A stretch of 5,625 bases of DNA from the NCBI GenBank assembly GCA_943324575.2, contig CALPMD020000102.1, forward strand, positions 1 to 5,625. Direction: 5' to 3'. Positions 1-5,625 of this stretch are shown here, piece by piece (position 1 is the stretch's first letter; each line of letters begins with the position of its first letter). Under the pieces are notes generated by a model that did not search any database, was not told the DNA's origin, and was given only the letters and a program-made list of their open reading frames with translations. A program made the translations under genes and the position numbers. The stretch is from Akkermansia muciniphila. Lineage in GTDB: Bacteria > Verrucomicrobiota > Verrucomicrobiia > Verrucomicrobiales > Akkermansiaceae.

Positions 1-1
1 A

Positions 2-754
2 ATGCTCGTAGCACGCCAACTCGGTTGCACGCGGATGGATCTTTACCTCCAATTCGACCGCCCCATGGAGGAGTCAGACCTCTCGCCGCTGCGCGAGGCC
101 TTGAAAAAAAGGGGCGAAGGCATCCCGCTCCAACACCTGCTAGGTACCGTCTTTTTCCACAAACACGAATTCAAAACCGACGCCCGCGCTCTGATCCCGC
201 GTCCCGAAACCGAGGAACTCGCCGAATGGATCCTCAGCTGGGAGCTCCCTAATGACCTTCAGATTCTCGACATGGGCTGCGGCTCCGGCGTGCTCGGCCT
301 GAGCCTCGCCGCCGCCAGGCCTGCCTGGAATGTCACCTTGGCCGATGTCTCGCCAAACGCTCTCGCTCTCGCCCAGGAAAATGCAGCTGCCCTAGAAATT
401 CCCAACGCCGTCTTTGTTCACAGCGATCTATTCAGCTCCATCGACGGTCTTTTTGACGGGATCGTGGCCAATCTCCCCTACATTCCTGAAAGCGAACGCG
501 CCACCCTCACCCGTGAGGTCATGCACGACCCCGCGCTGGCCTTGTTCAGTGGAACCGACGGTCTAGACCTGATCCGTCGCTTCATTCCCGCCGCTTTTAC
601 GCATCTAAAACCGGGCGGCTGGCTGGTTTTGGAAATCGGACATGATCAGGCTTCACAGGTTCGAGAAATTTTACAAAGCTCTTCCTTTACCGCCATCGAA
701 GTCAAAACCGACCTCTCCGGAGTCGCCCGTTTTCCCTTCGCCAAGCACGCCTGA
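2..754 (+). CDS. prmC: PrmC/HemK, peptide chain release factor N5-glutamine methyltransferase (5' end missing)
   Basis: PrmC transfers a methyl group from S-adenosylmethionine to the glutamine of the GGQ motif of release factors RF1 and RF2 in the cytoplasm, which improves translation termination. About 250 residues are visible. Residues 1 to 60 look like the C-terminal part of the helical substrate-binding domain, with the family segment PLQHLLG (42-48) and then LIPRPETEEL (64-73). The Rossmann methyltransferase domain follows: SAM motif I LDMGCGSG (89-96), the acidic strand end LADVSPNA (113-120), the catalytic loop NLPYIP (157-162) and the C-terminal GGWLVLEIG (205-213). The usual catalytic motif is NPPY; here the second residue is Leu. 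The first visible Met aligns inside the N-terminal domain (compare the 'AEILL' region of other PrmC proteins), so some 25 to 40 residues probably lie upstream and the ATG at base 2 is unlikely to be the real start. murA follows after 45 bases on the same strand. In many bacteria prfA precedes prmC; that cannot be seen here. Confidence 0.93.
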   Translation: MLVARQLGCTRMDLYLQFDRPMEESDLSPLREALKKRGEGIPLQHLLGTVFFHKHEFKTDARALIPRPETEELAEWILSWELPNDLQILDMGCGSGVLGLSLAAARPAWNVTLADVSPNALALAQENAAALEIPNAVFVHSDLFSSIDGLFDGIVANLPYIPESERATLTREVMHDPALALFSGTDGLDLIRRFIPAAFTHLKPGGWLVLEIGHDQASQVREILQSSSFTAIEVKTDLSGVARFPFAKHA

Positions 755-799
755 GCCTCCGCTTTCTCCAATTTTAAATCTCAACTTTCGTCATTCTTC

Positions 800-2071
800 A
801 TGGATAAACTTGTCGTTCACGGCGGTGCCACCCTGCGCGGGGCTATCAACATTTCGGGCTCAAAAAACGCTTCTTTGCCGATCCTCGCCGCCACCCTGCT
901 GACGGGCGAAGACTGCATCATCCGCCGCGTGCCCGACGTCTCCGATACGAACTACATGATCCAAATCCTCAGCGCACTGGGCGCGGATGTAGAGCGTTCA
1001 TCGGGCACTGTCCGCGCAACCTGCGCTGATGTGAGCGATCAAGCGCCGTATGAACTGGTCCGTCGCATGCGTGCTTCGATCTGTGTGATGGGGCCGCTTC
1101 TCGCCCGCAAAGGCCGCTGCGTGGTATCTCTTCCAGGTGGCTGCGTCATCGGCGATCGTCCTGTGGACCTTCACTTGCGCGGGCTCGAAGCGCTCGGCGC
1201 CAAAATCGAATTCGAAGGCGGCAACATCACCCTCACCGCCAAAGACGGTCTGCGCGGCGCGGAAATCGATCTGCGCGGCACCCACGGTCCGACGGTTCTC
1301 GGGACGGACAACGTGATGATGGCAGCCACCTTGGCCGAGGGAATCACCATCATCGAATCCGCCGCCGCTGAGCCCGAAGTTCTCGATCTCGCCAATTTCC
1401 TCAACTCCATGGGTGCCAAAATTACCGGTGCCGGCACCCGCCGCATCGTCATCGAAGGGGTAAAAGAGCTCCACGGCGTCGAACACACGGTCATTCCCGA
1501 CCGCATCGAAGCGGGCACCTTCATGGCTGCTGCCGCTCTCGCGGGCGATGGCGTCACCTTGCGCCGGGTTTGCCGCGAACACCTCAAGGCCATCACTGCC
1601 GCCATCGAGCAATCCGGCCACCGCATCGACTTTAACGAGGCAGGCGACGTCTGCACTGTCCACCGCAACGAAATGACCCAAGGCGTCAATCTGGTGACAG
1701 CCCCTTATCCTGGCTACCCTACCGACATGCAGGCCCAGATGACCGCCCTTCTTGCAACCACCCCCGGCATCAGCGTCATCAAGGACACGATTTTCCCCCA
1801 ACGCTTCATGCACTGCGCCGAGCTTAAACGCATGGGTGCCGACATCCGGGTCGACAACGGCACAGCCGTCGTCCACGGCGTTGCCCAACTTTCGGCGGCA
1901 CCCGTCATGGCCTCGGATCTCCGAGCCTCGGCGGCCCTCGTGCTAGCCGCCCTCAAGGCCAAAGGTTCCACCGAGATCAGCCGCCTCTACCACATCGACC
2001 GCGGCTACGAACTCATCGACGAAAAGCTGCTCATGCTCGGCGCCCATGTCGAGCGGGTCAAAGACCGCTAA
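800..2071 (+). CDS. murA: MurA, UDP-N-acetylglucosamine 1-carboxyvinyltransferase
   Basis: MurA transfers enolpyruvate from phosphoenolpyruvate to UDP-GlcNAc, the first committed step of peptidoglycan precursor synthesis in the cytoplasm. The 423-residue protein is full length (about 419 in E. coli) and aligns along its whole length with this family of EPSP-synthase fold enzymes. Visible active-site elements are SKN (21-23, including Lys22 and Asn23), MRAS with Arg91, the flexible loop LPGGCVIGDRPVDLH (111-125) with catalytic Cys115 and Arg120, YPTDMQAQ (306-313) with the general base Asp309, FPQRFMH (332-338), and HIDRGYE (398-404) with Arg401. Cys rather than Asp at 115 predicts a fosfomycin-sensitive enzyme (family knowledge, not tested). 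The start is chosen because MDKLVVHGGATLRG matches the family N-terminus. There is no Shine-Dalgarno sequence upstream, only an AT- and C-rich stretch. It is probably co-transcribed with prmC. No second murA copy can be judged from this window. Confidence 0.98.
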   Translation: MDKLVVHGGATLRGAINISGSKNASLPILAATLLTGEDCIIRRVPDVSDTNYMIQILSALGADVERSSGTVRATCADVSDQAPYELVRRMRASICVMGPLLARKGRCVVSLPGGCVIGDRPVDLHLRGLEALGAKIEFEGGNITLTAKDGLRGAEIDLRGTHGPTVLGTDNVMMAATLAEGITIIESAAAEPEVLDLANFLNSMGAKITGAGTRRIVIEGVKELHGVEHTVIPDRIEAGTFMAAAALAGDGVTLRRVCREHLKAITAAIEQSGHRIDFNEAGDVCTVHRNEMTQGVNLVTAPYPGYPTDMQAQMTALLATTPGISVIKDTIFPQRFMHCAELKRMGADIRVDNGTAVVHGVAQLSAAPVMASDLRASAALVLAALKAKGSTEISRLYHIDRGYELIDEKLLMLGAHVERVKDR

Positions 2072-2092
2072 ACTCGCGCCCTGCGGCATCAC

Positions 2093-2109
2093 TTCCATCA
2101 AAGATGGAA
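2093..2109. terminator. Small hairpin between convergent murA and the PfkB kinase; possible weak bidirectional terminator
   Basis: The arms TTCCATC (2093-2099) and GATGGAA (2103-2109) are perfectly complementary over 7 base pairs with a 3-base AAA loop. The hairpin sits 21 bases after the murA stop and 43 bases after the kinase stop on the other strand, where transcription from both sides would need to end. Neither strand has a proper T tract after the stem (only TTCTTA on the + strand), and the stem is not GC-rich, so calling it an intrinsic terminator is weak. The rest of the 2072-2152 spacer shows nothing else I can name. Confidence 0.25.
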
Positions 2110-2152
2110 AGCATTCTTACGGGACAAGTCATTTCCTGCCATTCGATGAGTC

Positions 2153-3115
2153 TCACCAATGGGTGGCCGATCGGAAGTCTTGGATTCTAGCTTCCAGCTC
2201 ATCGGCACCCAAGGTTTCCATGCGGCGGGTGGAAAATGCCTCACAAGCGAAGGAGGCGAGCATCGAACCGTGGATGATGGCCTGCCGCAGCGCCTGAGTA
2301 TCATAGGGCGGATGGCTCTGCGCAGCGAGATAGCCGGCCATGCCACCGAGGAAGGTATCCCCTGCCCCCGTTGGATCGGCCACGCTTTCGAGCGGGTAGG
2401 CGGAACAGCGGAAGATGTCGAATTCCTCACTTGCCGCTCCGCGCTTGGAAAAGAGCATGGCGCCGAATTCACCGAGTTTGACGACGACATTGCGCGGGCC
2501 CTTTTCCAGCAACAGGCGGCCAGCCTTCACGAGATTGGAGGTTCCGGCGAGGTCGCGGGCTTCGCCTTCGTTGAGGACAAAGAGGTCGAGATGCGGCAGG
2601 ACTTGATGGAGACGCTCGTTGGCGATGTTGATCCAGAGATCCATGGTATCAGCGATCACAAAGCGCGGGGTGGATGAATCGGCTTGAACTCCACACTGCT
2701 CGAGCATTTCGAGTTGATTGTCGGGCGACATATTGGCCAGCACCACGATCGGCGAGGCTGCGGACGCGGCAGGCACTTTGACTTGCCAGCTTTCTAAGAC
2801 ATTGAGGCCGACGCGGTGGGTCGTGCGCTCGTTCATGTTGGCATGATATTCGCCGGACCACGTGAAGGATTCGTTTTCCGAACGCTCGACCCCGTGAAGG
2901 GTGATGCCTCGCCCTTCCAGCATGTCCAGATGCTCTTGAGGAAAATCATGACCGATGATTCCAATTAAATCGACCGGGCGACTGAAAAACGAAGCCGCGA
3001 GAGCTGCGTAGGCAGCAGAGCCACCGAGCAGGTTTTGAGCTTCCGCTTCAGGGGTTTTGACGTGGTCAATGGCGATGGTGCCACCAATGACGATTTTGGA
3101 CTGGGAATGAGGCAT
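2153..3115 (-). CDS. PfkB-family (ribokinase-like) sugar or nucleoside kinase, substrate unknown
   Basis: This 320-residue protein is a kinase of the PfkB/ribokinase superfamily, which phosphorylates a hydroxyl of a sugar, nucleoside or similar small molecule with ATP in the cytoplasm. The N-terminal strand is IVIGGTIAIDHV (8-19), followed by the glycine pair in LLGGSAAYAAL (29-39) that normally contacts the substrate, IGIIGHDF (51-58), and the NxxE-type element LNEGEA (181-186) associated with Mg/phosphate binding. VVKLGEFGA (211-219) is followed by the C-terminal signature DPTGAGDTFLGG (247-258), where Asp253 is the expected catalytic base and GAG the anion hole. Length is normal for the family. 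A segment DTMDLWI (156-162) may mark a particular subgroup, but I cannot assign a substrate; ribokinase, fructokinase and adenosine kinase are all possible. The start (ATG at 3115-3113) gives a normal N-terminus but has no Shine-Dalgarno sequence. It lies 73 bases downstream of thiE on the same strand and converges with murA. Confidence 0.93.
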   Translation of the reverse strand: MPHSQSKIVIGGTIAIDHVKTPEAEAQNLLGGSAAYAALAASFFSRPVDLIGIIGHDFPQEHLDMLEGRGITLHGVERSENESFTWSGEYHANMNERTTHRVGLNVLESWQVKVPAASAASPIVVLANMSPDNQLEMLEQCGVQADSSTPRFVIADTMDLWINIANERLHQVLPHLDLFVLNEGEARDLAGTSNLVKAGRLLLEKGPRNVVVKLGEFGAMLFSKRGAASEEFDIFRCSAYPLESVADPTGAGDTFLGGMAGYLAAQSHPPYDTQALRQAIIHGSMLASFACEAFSTRRMETLGADELEARIQDFRSATHW

Positions 3116-3182
3116 GAGGGTAGTGAGTCAAATGGACGCCAATCATTTTAAAAAAAGACGGCGCGATTGAACATCTTTTATT

Positions 3183-3200
3183 CTGCGCTCAGTCGCGCAG
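3183..3200 (-). other. GC-rich hairpin overlapping the thiE stop codon
   Basis: Read on the - strand, CTGCGC (3200-3195) and GCGCAG (3188-3183) form a perfect 6-base-pair stem with a 6-base loop GACTGA that contains the thiE stop codon. The next bases are AATAAAAG, with no immediate T tract, so it is not a classical intrinsic terminator. It might stabilise the 3' end of an accB-accC-thiE message or simply be chance. A run of seven T residues on the - strand (3156-3150) lies 26 bases further on. Confidence 0.25.
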
Positions 3201-3812
3201 TGCTAAGACGGCTTCTGCAGTCGCGGCGCGGATGTCGGCGGCCGTGAGCAGGGCGGAGACAATGACAACTCGACGCGCACCCGCGGCGAGGACTTGCGGG
3301 AGAGTTTCGGGGGTGATGCCACCGATGCAGAACGCAGGGATTTTTGAGCCGACTTCACGCTCCATGGCCACGATGTCTTGAAGCCCGATGGACGGACGAC
3401 CCGCTTTGGTCGGGGTCGGAAACAGCGGGCCAAAGCCGATGCAGTCGAAGCCTTCGGCAAGGGCCGCGCGGGCTTGGTCAAGGGAATGGGTGGAACGACC
3501 GATGAATAAGTCGGAGCCCACGATTTTGCGGGCATCGGCAAGGGAACCGTCATCCTGACCAATGTGCAGACCATCGGCACCGATCGTCGCGGCGAGGGCG
3601 GCGTGGTCGTTGAGAACAAAAGGCACACCCGCCTGGCGACAAAGCGGCAAGAGACGACGTGCGACTCGCTCAATCGTCGCGAGATCTTGGTTTTTCGCGC
3701 GGAGCTGGAGAAGGCCCGCACCGCCCGCTAACAAGGAAGCGGTGACAGATTCTGCATTTTCTTCCGCGACGTAGCCGAGGTCGAGAATGGCGTAGAGGCG
3801 TGCGTTGTTCAT
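3189..3812 (-). CDS. thiE: ThiE, thiamine-phosphate synthase
   Basis: ThiE joins hydroxymethylpyrimidine pyrophosphate and the thiazole phosphate to make thiamine monophosphate, releasing pyrophosphate; it is a cytoplasmic TIM-barrel enzyme. The 207-residue protein is of normal length. Motifs in order are QLRAK (36-40; Arg38 and Lys40 bind pyrophosphate in the family), LNDH (67-70; Asp69 for Mg), ADGLHIGQDD (79-88; Asp88 for Mg), GRSTHS (105-110), FGPLFPTPTK (127-136), CIGGITPE (162-169) and VVIVSALL (182-189). These complete motifs favour true ThiE over the related aminase-independent isomerase TenI, although TenI-like proteins share much of the pattern. No other thi gene is visible. It lies 33 bases after accC, and its ATG follows directly from a TATAGGTC-type repeat with no Shine-Dalgarno sequence. 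No TPP riboswitch can fit in the short spacer. A second upstream ATG (3819-3817) is out of frame and was not used. Confidence 0.95.
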   Translation of the reverse strand: MNNARLYAILDLGYVAEENAESVTASLLAGGAGLLQLRAKNQDLATIERVARRLLPLCRQAGVPFVLNDHAALAATIGADGLHIGQDDGSLADARKIVGSDLFIGRSTHSLDQARAALAEGFDCIGFGPLFPTPTKAGRPSIGLQDIVAMEREVGSKIPAFCIGGITPETLPQVLAAGARRVVIVSALLTAADIRAATAEAVLALRD

Positions 3813-3841
3813 AGGTCATATAGGTCTAATAAGACCTATAT
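3811..3841. repeat. 9-base-periodic, partly palindromic TATAGGTC-type repeat in the accC-thiE spacer
   Basis: On the + strand ATAGGTC occurs at 3811-3817 and again at 3820-3826, nine bases apart, followed by the inverted copy GACCTAT at 3833-3839. The bases ATATAGGTCT (3818-3827) and AGACCTATAT (3832-3841) form a perfect 10-base-pair inverted repeat around the loop AATA (3828-3831). Read on the - strand it breaks into nine-base units starting with TAT: TATAGGTCT, TATTAGACC, TATATGACC, then TAT, which runs into the thiE ATG. The element occupies nearly all of the 33-base spacer. It could be a degenerate dispersed repeat, a processing or mRNA-stability hairpin, or a protein-binding site; it has no T tract after it and is not a typical terminator. 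Confidence 0.75.
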
Positions 3842-3845
3842 TTGC

Positions 3846-5198
3846 TCACTGCTCGCGCTCTTCCAAAAAGCGGGCGACCCAACCGATGTCATAGGTGCCA
3901 GCAGCGAAGTCGGGATGAGCGATGATTTCCTGTTGGAAAGGAATCGTCGTTTTGATGCCACGGATCATGAACTCGCCGAGGGCGCGTTTCATGCGGGCAA
4001 TGGCAATTTCACGGGTGGCGCCGGTGACAATGAGCTTGGCGATCATCGAGTCATAGTGTGGCGGCACCGTATAGCCGGAATAGACGTGAGTATCGACGCG
4101 TACGCCTTTACCGCCGGGTGCATACCAAAGATCGATGGTACCGGGGCTTGGCATGAAGTTGTTGTAGGGATCCTCCGCATTGATGCGGCACTCGATGGCG
4201 TGGCCGCGGGGCGTCGCATCCAGCACGTGGTGTGAGAGCGGCTCACCGGCAGCGACGCGGATTTGCTCCTTGATCAGCTCGCAGCCCATGACCTCCTCGG
4301 TGACCGGGTGCTCGACCTGGATCCGAGTATTCATCTCCATGAAGTAGAAGTTCTCAGCGGCTTCATCGACAAGATATTCGATGGTACCGGCGTTTTGGTA
4401 GCCGATATTTTTGATAAGATTGACCGATGCCTCGCCCATCCGCGCACGCAGCTCTGGCGTGAGCAGTGGAGACGGACATTCCTCGATAATCTTCTGGTTG
4501 CGGCGCTGCATGGAGCAATCGCGCTCACCGAGGTGGATGAAATTGCCGTGGGAGTCGCCGAAGACTTGGAATTCGACGTGATGCGGGTTGATCACGAGCT
4601 TCTCAAGGTAGCAATCGCCATTGCCGAAACAGGCCACCGCTTCGTTGGAGGCCGCGTGGAACAGGCTGATGAATTCCTCTTCCTTGAAGCACGGGCGCAT
4701 GCCGCGGCCACCACCACCGGCGGTCGCCTTGATCATTACGGGCAGCCCGATTTTTTTGGCCTCGGCCAATGCCGTCTCAGCATCTGGCATGATGTCGGAG
4801 CCGGGCGTAATCGGCACGCCGTTGGCGATCGCGGTGGCGCGGGCCGTAGCCTTGTCGCCCATCCGAGAGATCACGTCCGAGGAAGGGCCGATGAAGGTGA
4901 TCCCCGCCGATTTGCAAATTTCCGCAAAACGCGCATTTTCCGAGAGAAAGCCGTAACCCGGATGAATCGCATCCGCACCCGTGATCTCCGCTGCGGCGAT
5001 GATGCGGTCGATCTTGAGATAGGACTCCTTGCTCGAAGCCGGACCGATGCAAACCGCCTCATCAGCGAGCTGAACATGCATGGAATCGACATCCGCTTCG
5101 GAATAAACGGCGACAGATTCCACATCCAACTCGCGGCAAGCACGAATGATGCGGAGGGCAATTTCGCCGCGGTTGGCGACTAAGACGCGCTTAAACAT
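3846..5198 (-). CDS. accC: AccC, biotin carboxylase subunit of acetyl-CoA carboxylase
   Basis: AccC uses ATP and bicarbonate to carboxylate the biotin carried on AccB; the carboxyl group then goes to acetyl-CoA to give malonyl-CoA for fatty-acid synthesis. The 450-residue length matches the stand-alone bacterial subunit (449 in E. coli), not a fused pyruvate or propionyl-CoA carboxylase. The N-terminal domain begins KRVLVANRGEIALRIIRA (3-20) and contains HPGYGFLSEN (79-88). The ATP-grasp part shows Lys116, Lys157 in VMIKATA, the glycine-rich lid GGGGRGMR (161-168), HVEFQV with His207, ERDCSMQRRNQK (225-236), Glu274, and EMNTRIQVEHPVTE (288-301) with Glu288, Asn290 and Arg292. CRINAEDP (337-344) supplies Arg338. 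Relative to E. coli there are about two extra residues near 277-283, in a surface-type loop. The start matches the family N-terminus; no Shine-Dalgarno sequence is present. It follows accB by 31 bases, the usual accBC arrangement. Confidence 0.98.
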   Translation of the reverse strand: MFKRVLVANRGEIALRIIRACRELDVESVAVYSEADVDSMHVQLADEAVCIGPASSKESYLKIDRIIAAAEITGADAIHPGYGFLSENARFAEICKSAGITFIGPSSDVISRMGDKATARATAIANGVPITPGSDIMPDAETALAEAKKIGLPVMIKATAGGGGRGMRPCFKEEEFISLFHAASNEAVACFGNGDCYLEKLVINPHHVEFQVFGDSHGNFIHLGERDCSMQRRNQKIIEECPSPLLTPELRARMGEASVNLIKNIGYQNAGTIEYLVDEAAENFYFMEMNTRIQVEHPVTEEVMGCELIKEQIRVAAGEPLSHHVLDATPRGHAIECRINAEDPYNNFMPSPGTIDLWYAPGGKGVRVDTHVYSGYTVPPHYDSMIAKLIVTGATREIAIARMKRALGEFMIRGIKTTIPFQQEIIAHPDFAAGTYDIGWVARFLEEREQ

Positions 5199-5229
5199 GA
5201 CTTATATGGTGAGAACAGAAAAAATCCGA

Positions 5230-5625
5230 TCACTTGATGCGGAAAAGGACGTCGCCAAATTGAACAGGAGTGCAATCTTCTGCCACAATCGCGCAGATGG
5301 TTCCCGCGCGCTCGGCTTTGATCTCGTTCATGACTTTCATCGCCTCAATGATGCAGAGCGTCTGGCCCACCGAAACGGTGGAGCCGACTGCCACAAAATC
5401 AGGAGCGTCGGGAGCTGGCTTTTGATAGAATGTTCCCACCATCGGTGAGTTGATTTCAGCTCCCTCGGCCGCTGGAAGCGCGGCTGTTGGACTTGCAGCC
5501 GAAGGTGCGGCACTTGCAGGGGCCGGCGCATAGGCGGCTGGCGCGGGAAGGCTGGCAAGCAACCCGCGAAGATCATCGAGATCCGCTCCTTTTTTCAGCT
5601 TGAGGTGAAAATCCTGCCTCGTGAG
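5230..5625 (-). CDS. accB: AccB, biotin carboxyl carrier protein of acetyl-CoA carboxylase (5' end outside window)
   Basis: AccB carries biotin between the biotin carboxylase (AccC) and the carboxyltransferase (AccA/AccD). The frame stays open to the window edge, so 131 C-terminal residues are visible and the true start is outside. Visible residues 1 to 25 include FHLKLKKG, matching the end of the family's short N-terminal segment. A flexible Ala/Pro-rich linker runs from about 27 to 54. The biotinyl domain begins with SPMVGTFY (60-67), has VGQTLCIIEAMKVMNEI (86-102) with the biotin acceptor Lys97 in EAMK, and ends with FGDVLFRIK. Inferring from the usual length of about 150 to 165 residues, some 20 to 30 residues are missing. 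A TTG at 5562-5560 could be taken as a start but lies inside the conserved frame, just before the linker, and is not favoured. accC follows after 31 bases. Lys97 is presumably biotinylated by BirA, which is not in the window. Confidence 0.96.
   Translation of the reverse strand, partial: LTRQDFHLKLKKGADLDDLRGLLASLPAPAAYAPAPASAAPSAASPTAALPAAEGAEINSPMVGTFYQKPAPDAPDFVAVGSTVSVGQTLCIIEAMKVMNEIKAERAGTICAIVAEDCTPVQFGDVLFRIK

Noticed and set aside
998..1888. Long open frame of about 296 codons on the - strand inside murA.
   Set aside because: It is fully antisense to the conserved murA, shows no recognisable domain and is rich in Asp/Gly/His/Val as expected from reading a GC-rich gene backwards.
2098..2677. 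Open frames of 130 (- strand, 2098-2490) and 172 codons (+ strand, 2159-2677) overlapping the PfkB kinase gene.
   Set aside because: Both overlap the coding part of a conserved kinase and have low-complexity, motif-free translations.
3145..3173. Possible promoter for the kinase on the - strand: TAAAAT at 3150-3145 as a -10 box, with TGTTCA- or TTCAAT-like words upstream.
   Set aside because: The AT-rich -10-like word is expected next to a T7/A4 run, and no good -35 match sits at proper spacing; not enough to call.
3813..3845. TPP riboswitch before thiE.
   Set aside because: The spacer is only 33 bases and is filled by the palindromic repeat; no conserved CUGAGA-type element is present.
4263..5183. 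Long open frame of about 306 codons on the + strand inside accC.
   Set aside because: It is antisense to a strongly conserved gene, its product resembles no family I know, and the codon structure belongs to accC.
5461..5545. Repetitive-looking GC-rich DNA in accB.
   Set aside because: It encodes the normal Ala/Pro-rich flexible linker of biotin carboxyl carrier proteins and is not an independent repeat element.
5560..5562. TTG as the accB start codon.
   Set aside because: The frame remains open upstream to the window edge and encodes residues (FHLKLKKG) that fit the family N-terminal segment, so the start is outside the window.

Overview
The window holds six recognisable housekeeping genes and no mobile element, CRISPR array, RNA gene or phage gene that I can see. 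The best guess for the source is a bacterium of the Verrucomicrobia group (PVC superphylum). Three points support this: the prmC-murA and accB-accC pairings, start codons without Shine-Dalgarno sequences, and a short TATAGGTC-type repeat between genes. The base composition is GC-rich, with mostly G/C-ending codons and AT-rich spacers. The phylum is an inference from pattern memory, not a demonstrated assignment.

Left part, + strand (1 to 2071): the 3' portion of prmC (release-factor glutamine methyltransferase), cut by the window edge, is followed after 45 bases by a complete murA (first committed enzyme of peptidoglycan synthesis). They are close enough to be one transcript. An 80-base convergent spacer (2072 to 2152) with a small hairpin separates them from the other strand.

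Right part, - strand (5625 down to 2153), in transcription order: accB (biotin carboxyl carrier protein, start outside the window), accC (biotin carboxylase), thiE (thiamine-phosphate synthase) and a PfkB-family sugar or nucleoside kinase of unknown substrate. The spacers are 31, 33 and 73 bases, so this could be one four-gene operon. AccB and AccC work together in the first half-reaction of acetyl-CoA carboxylase. ThiE and the kinase are unrelated to fatty-acid synthesis in any obvious way.

I found no new biological system. The most distinctive non-coding signal is a 9-base-periodic, partly palindromic TATAGGTC-type repeat filling the accC-thiE spacer, whose last unit runs into the thiE start codon. 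Other points are the NLPY form of the PrmC catalytic motif, the lack of ribosome binding sites at all four visible starts, and possible alternative RNA folds at the end of thiE.
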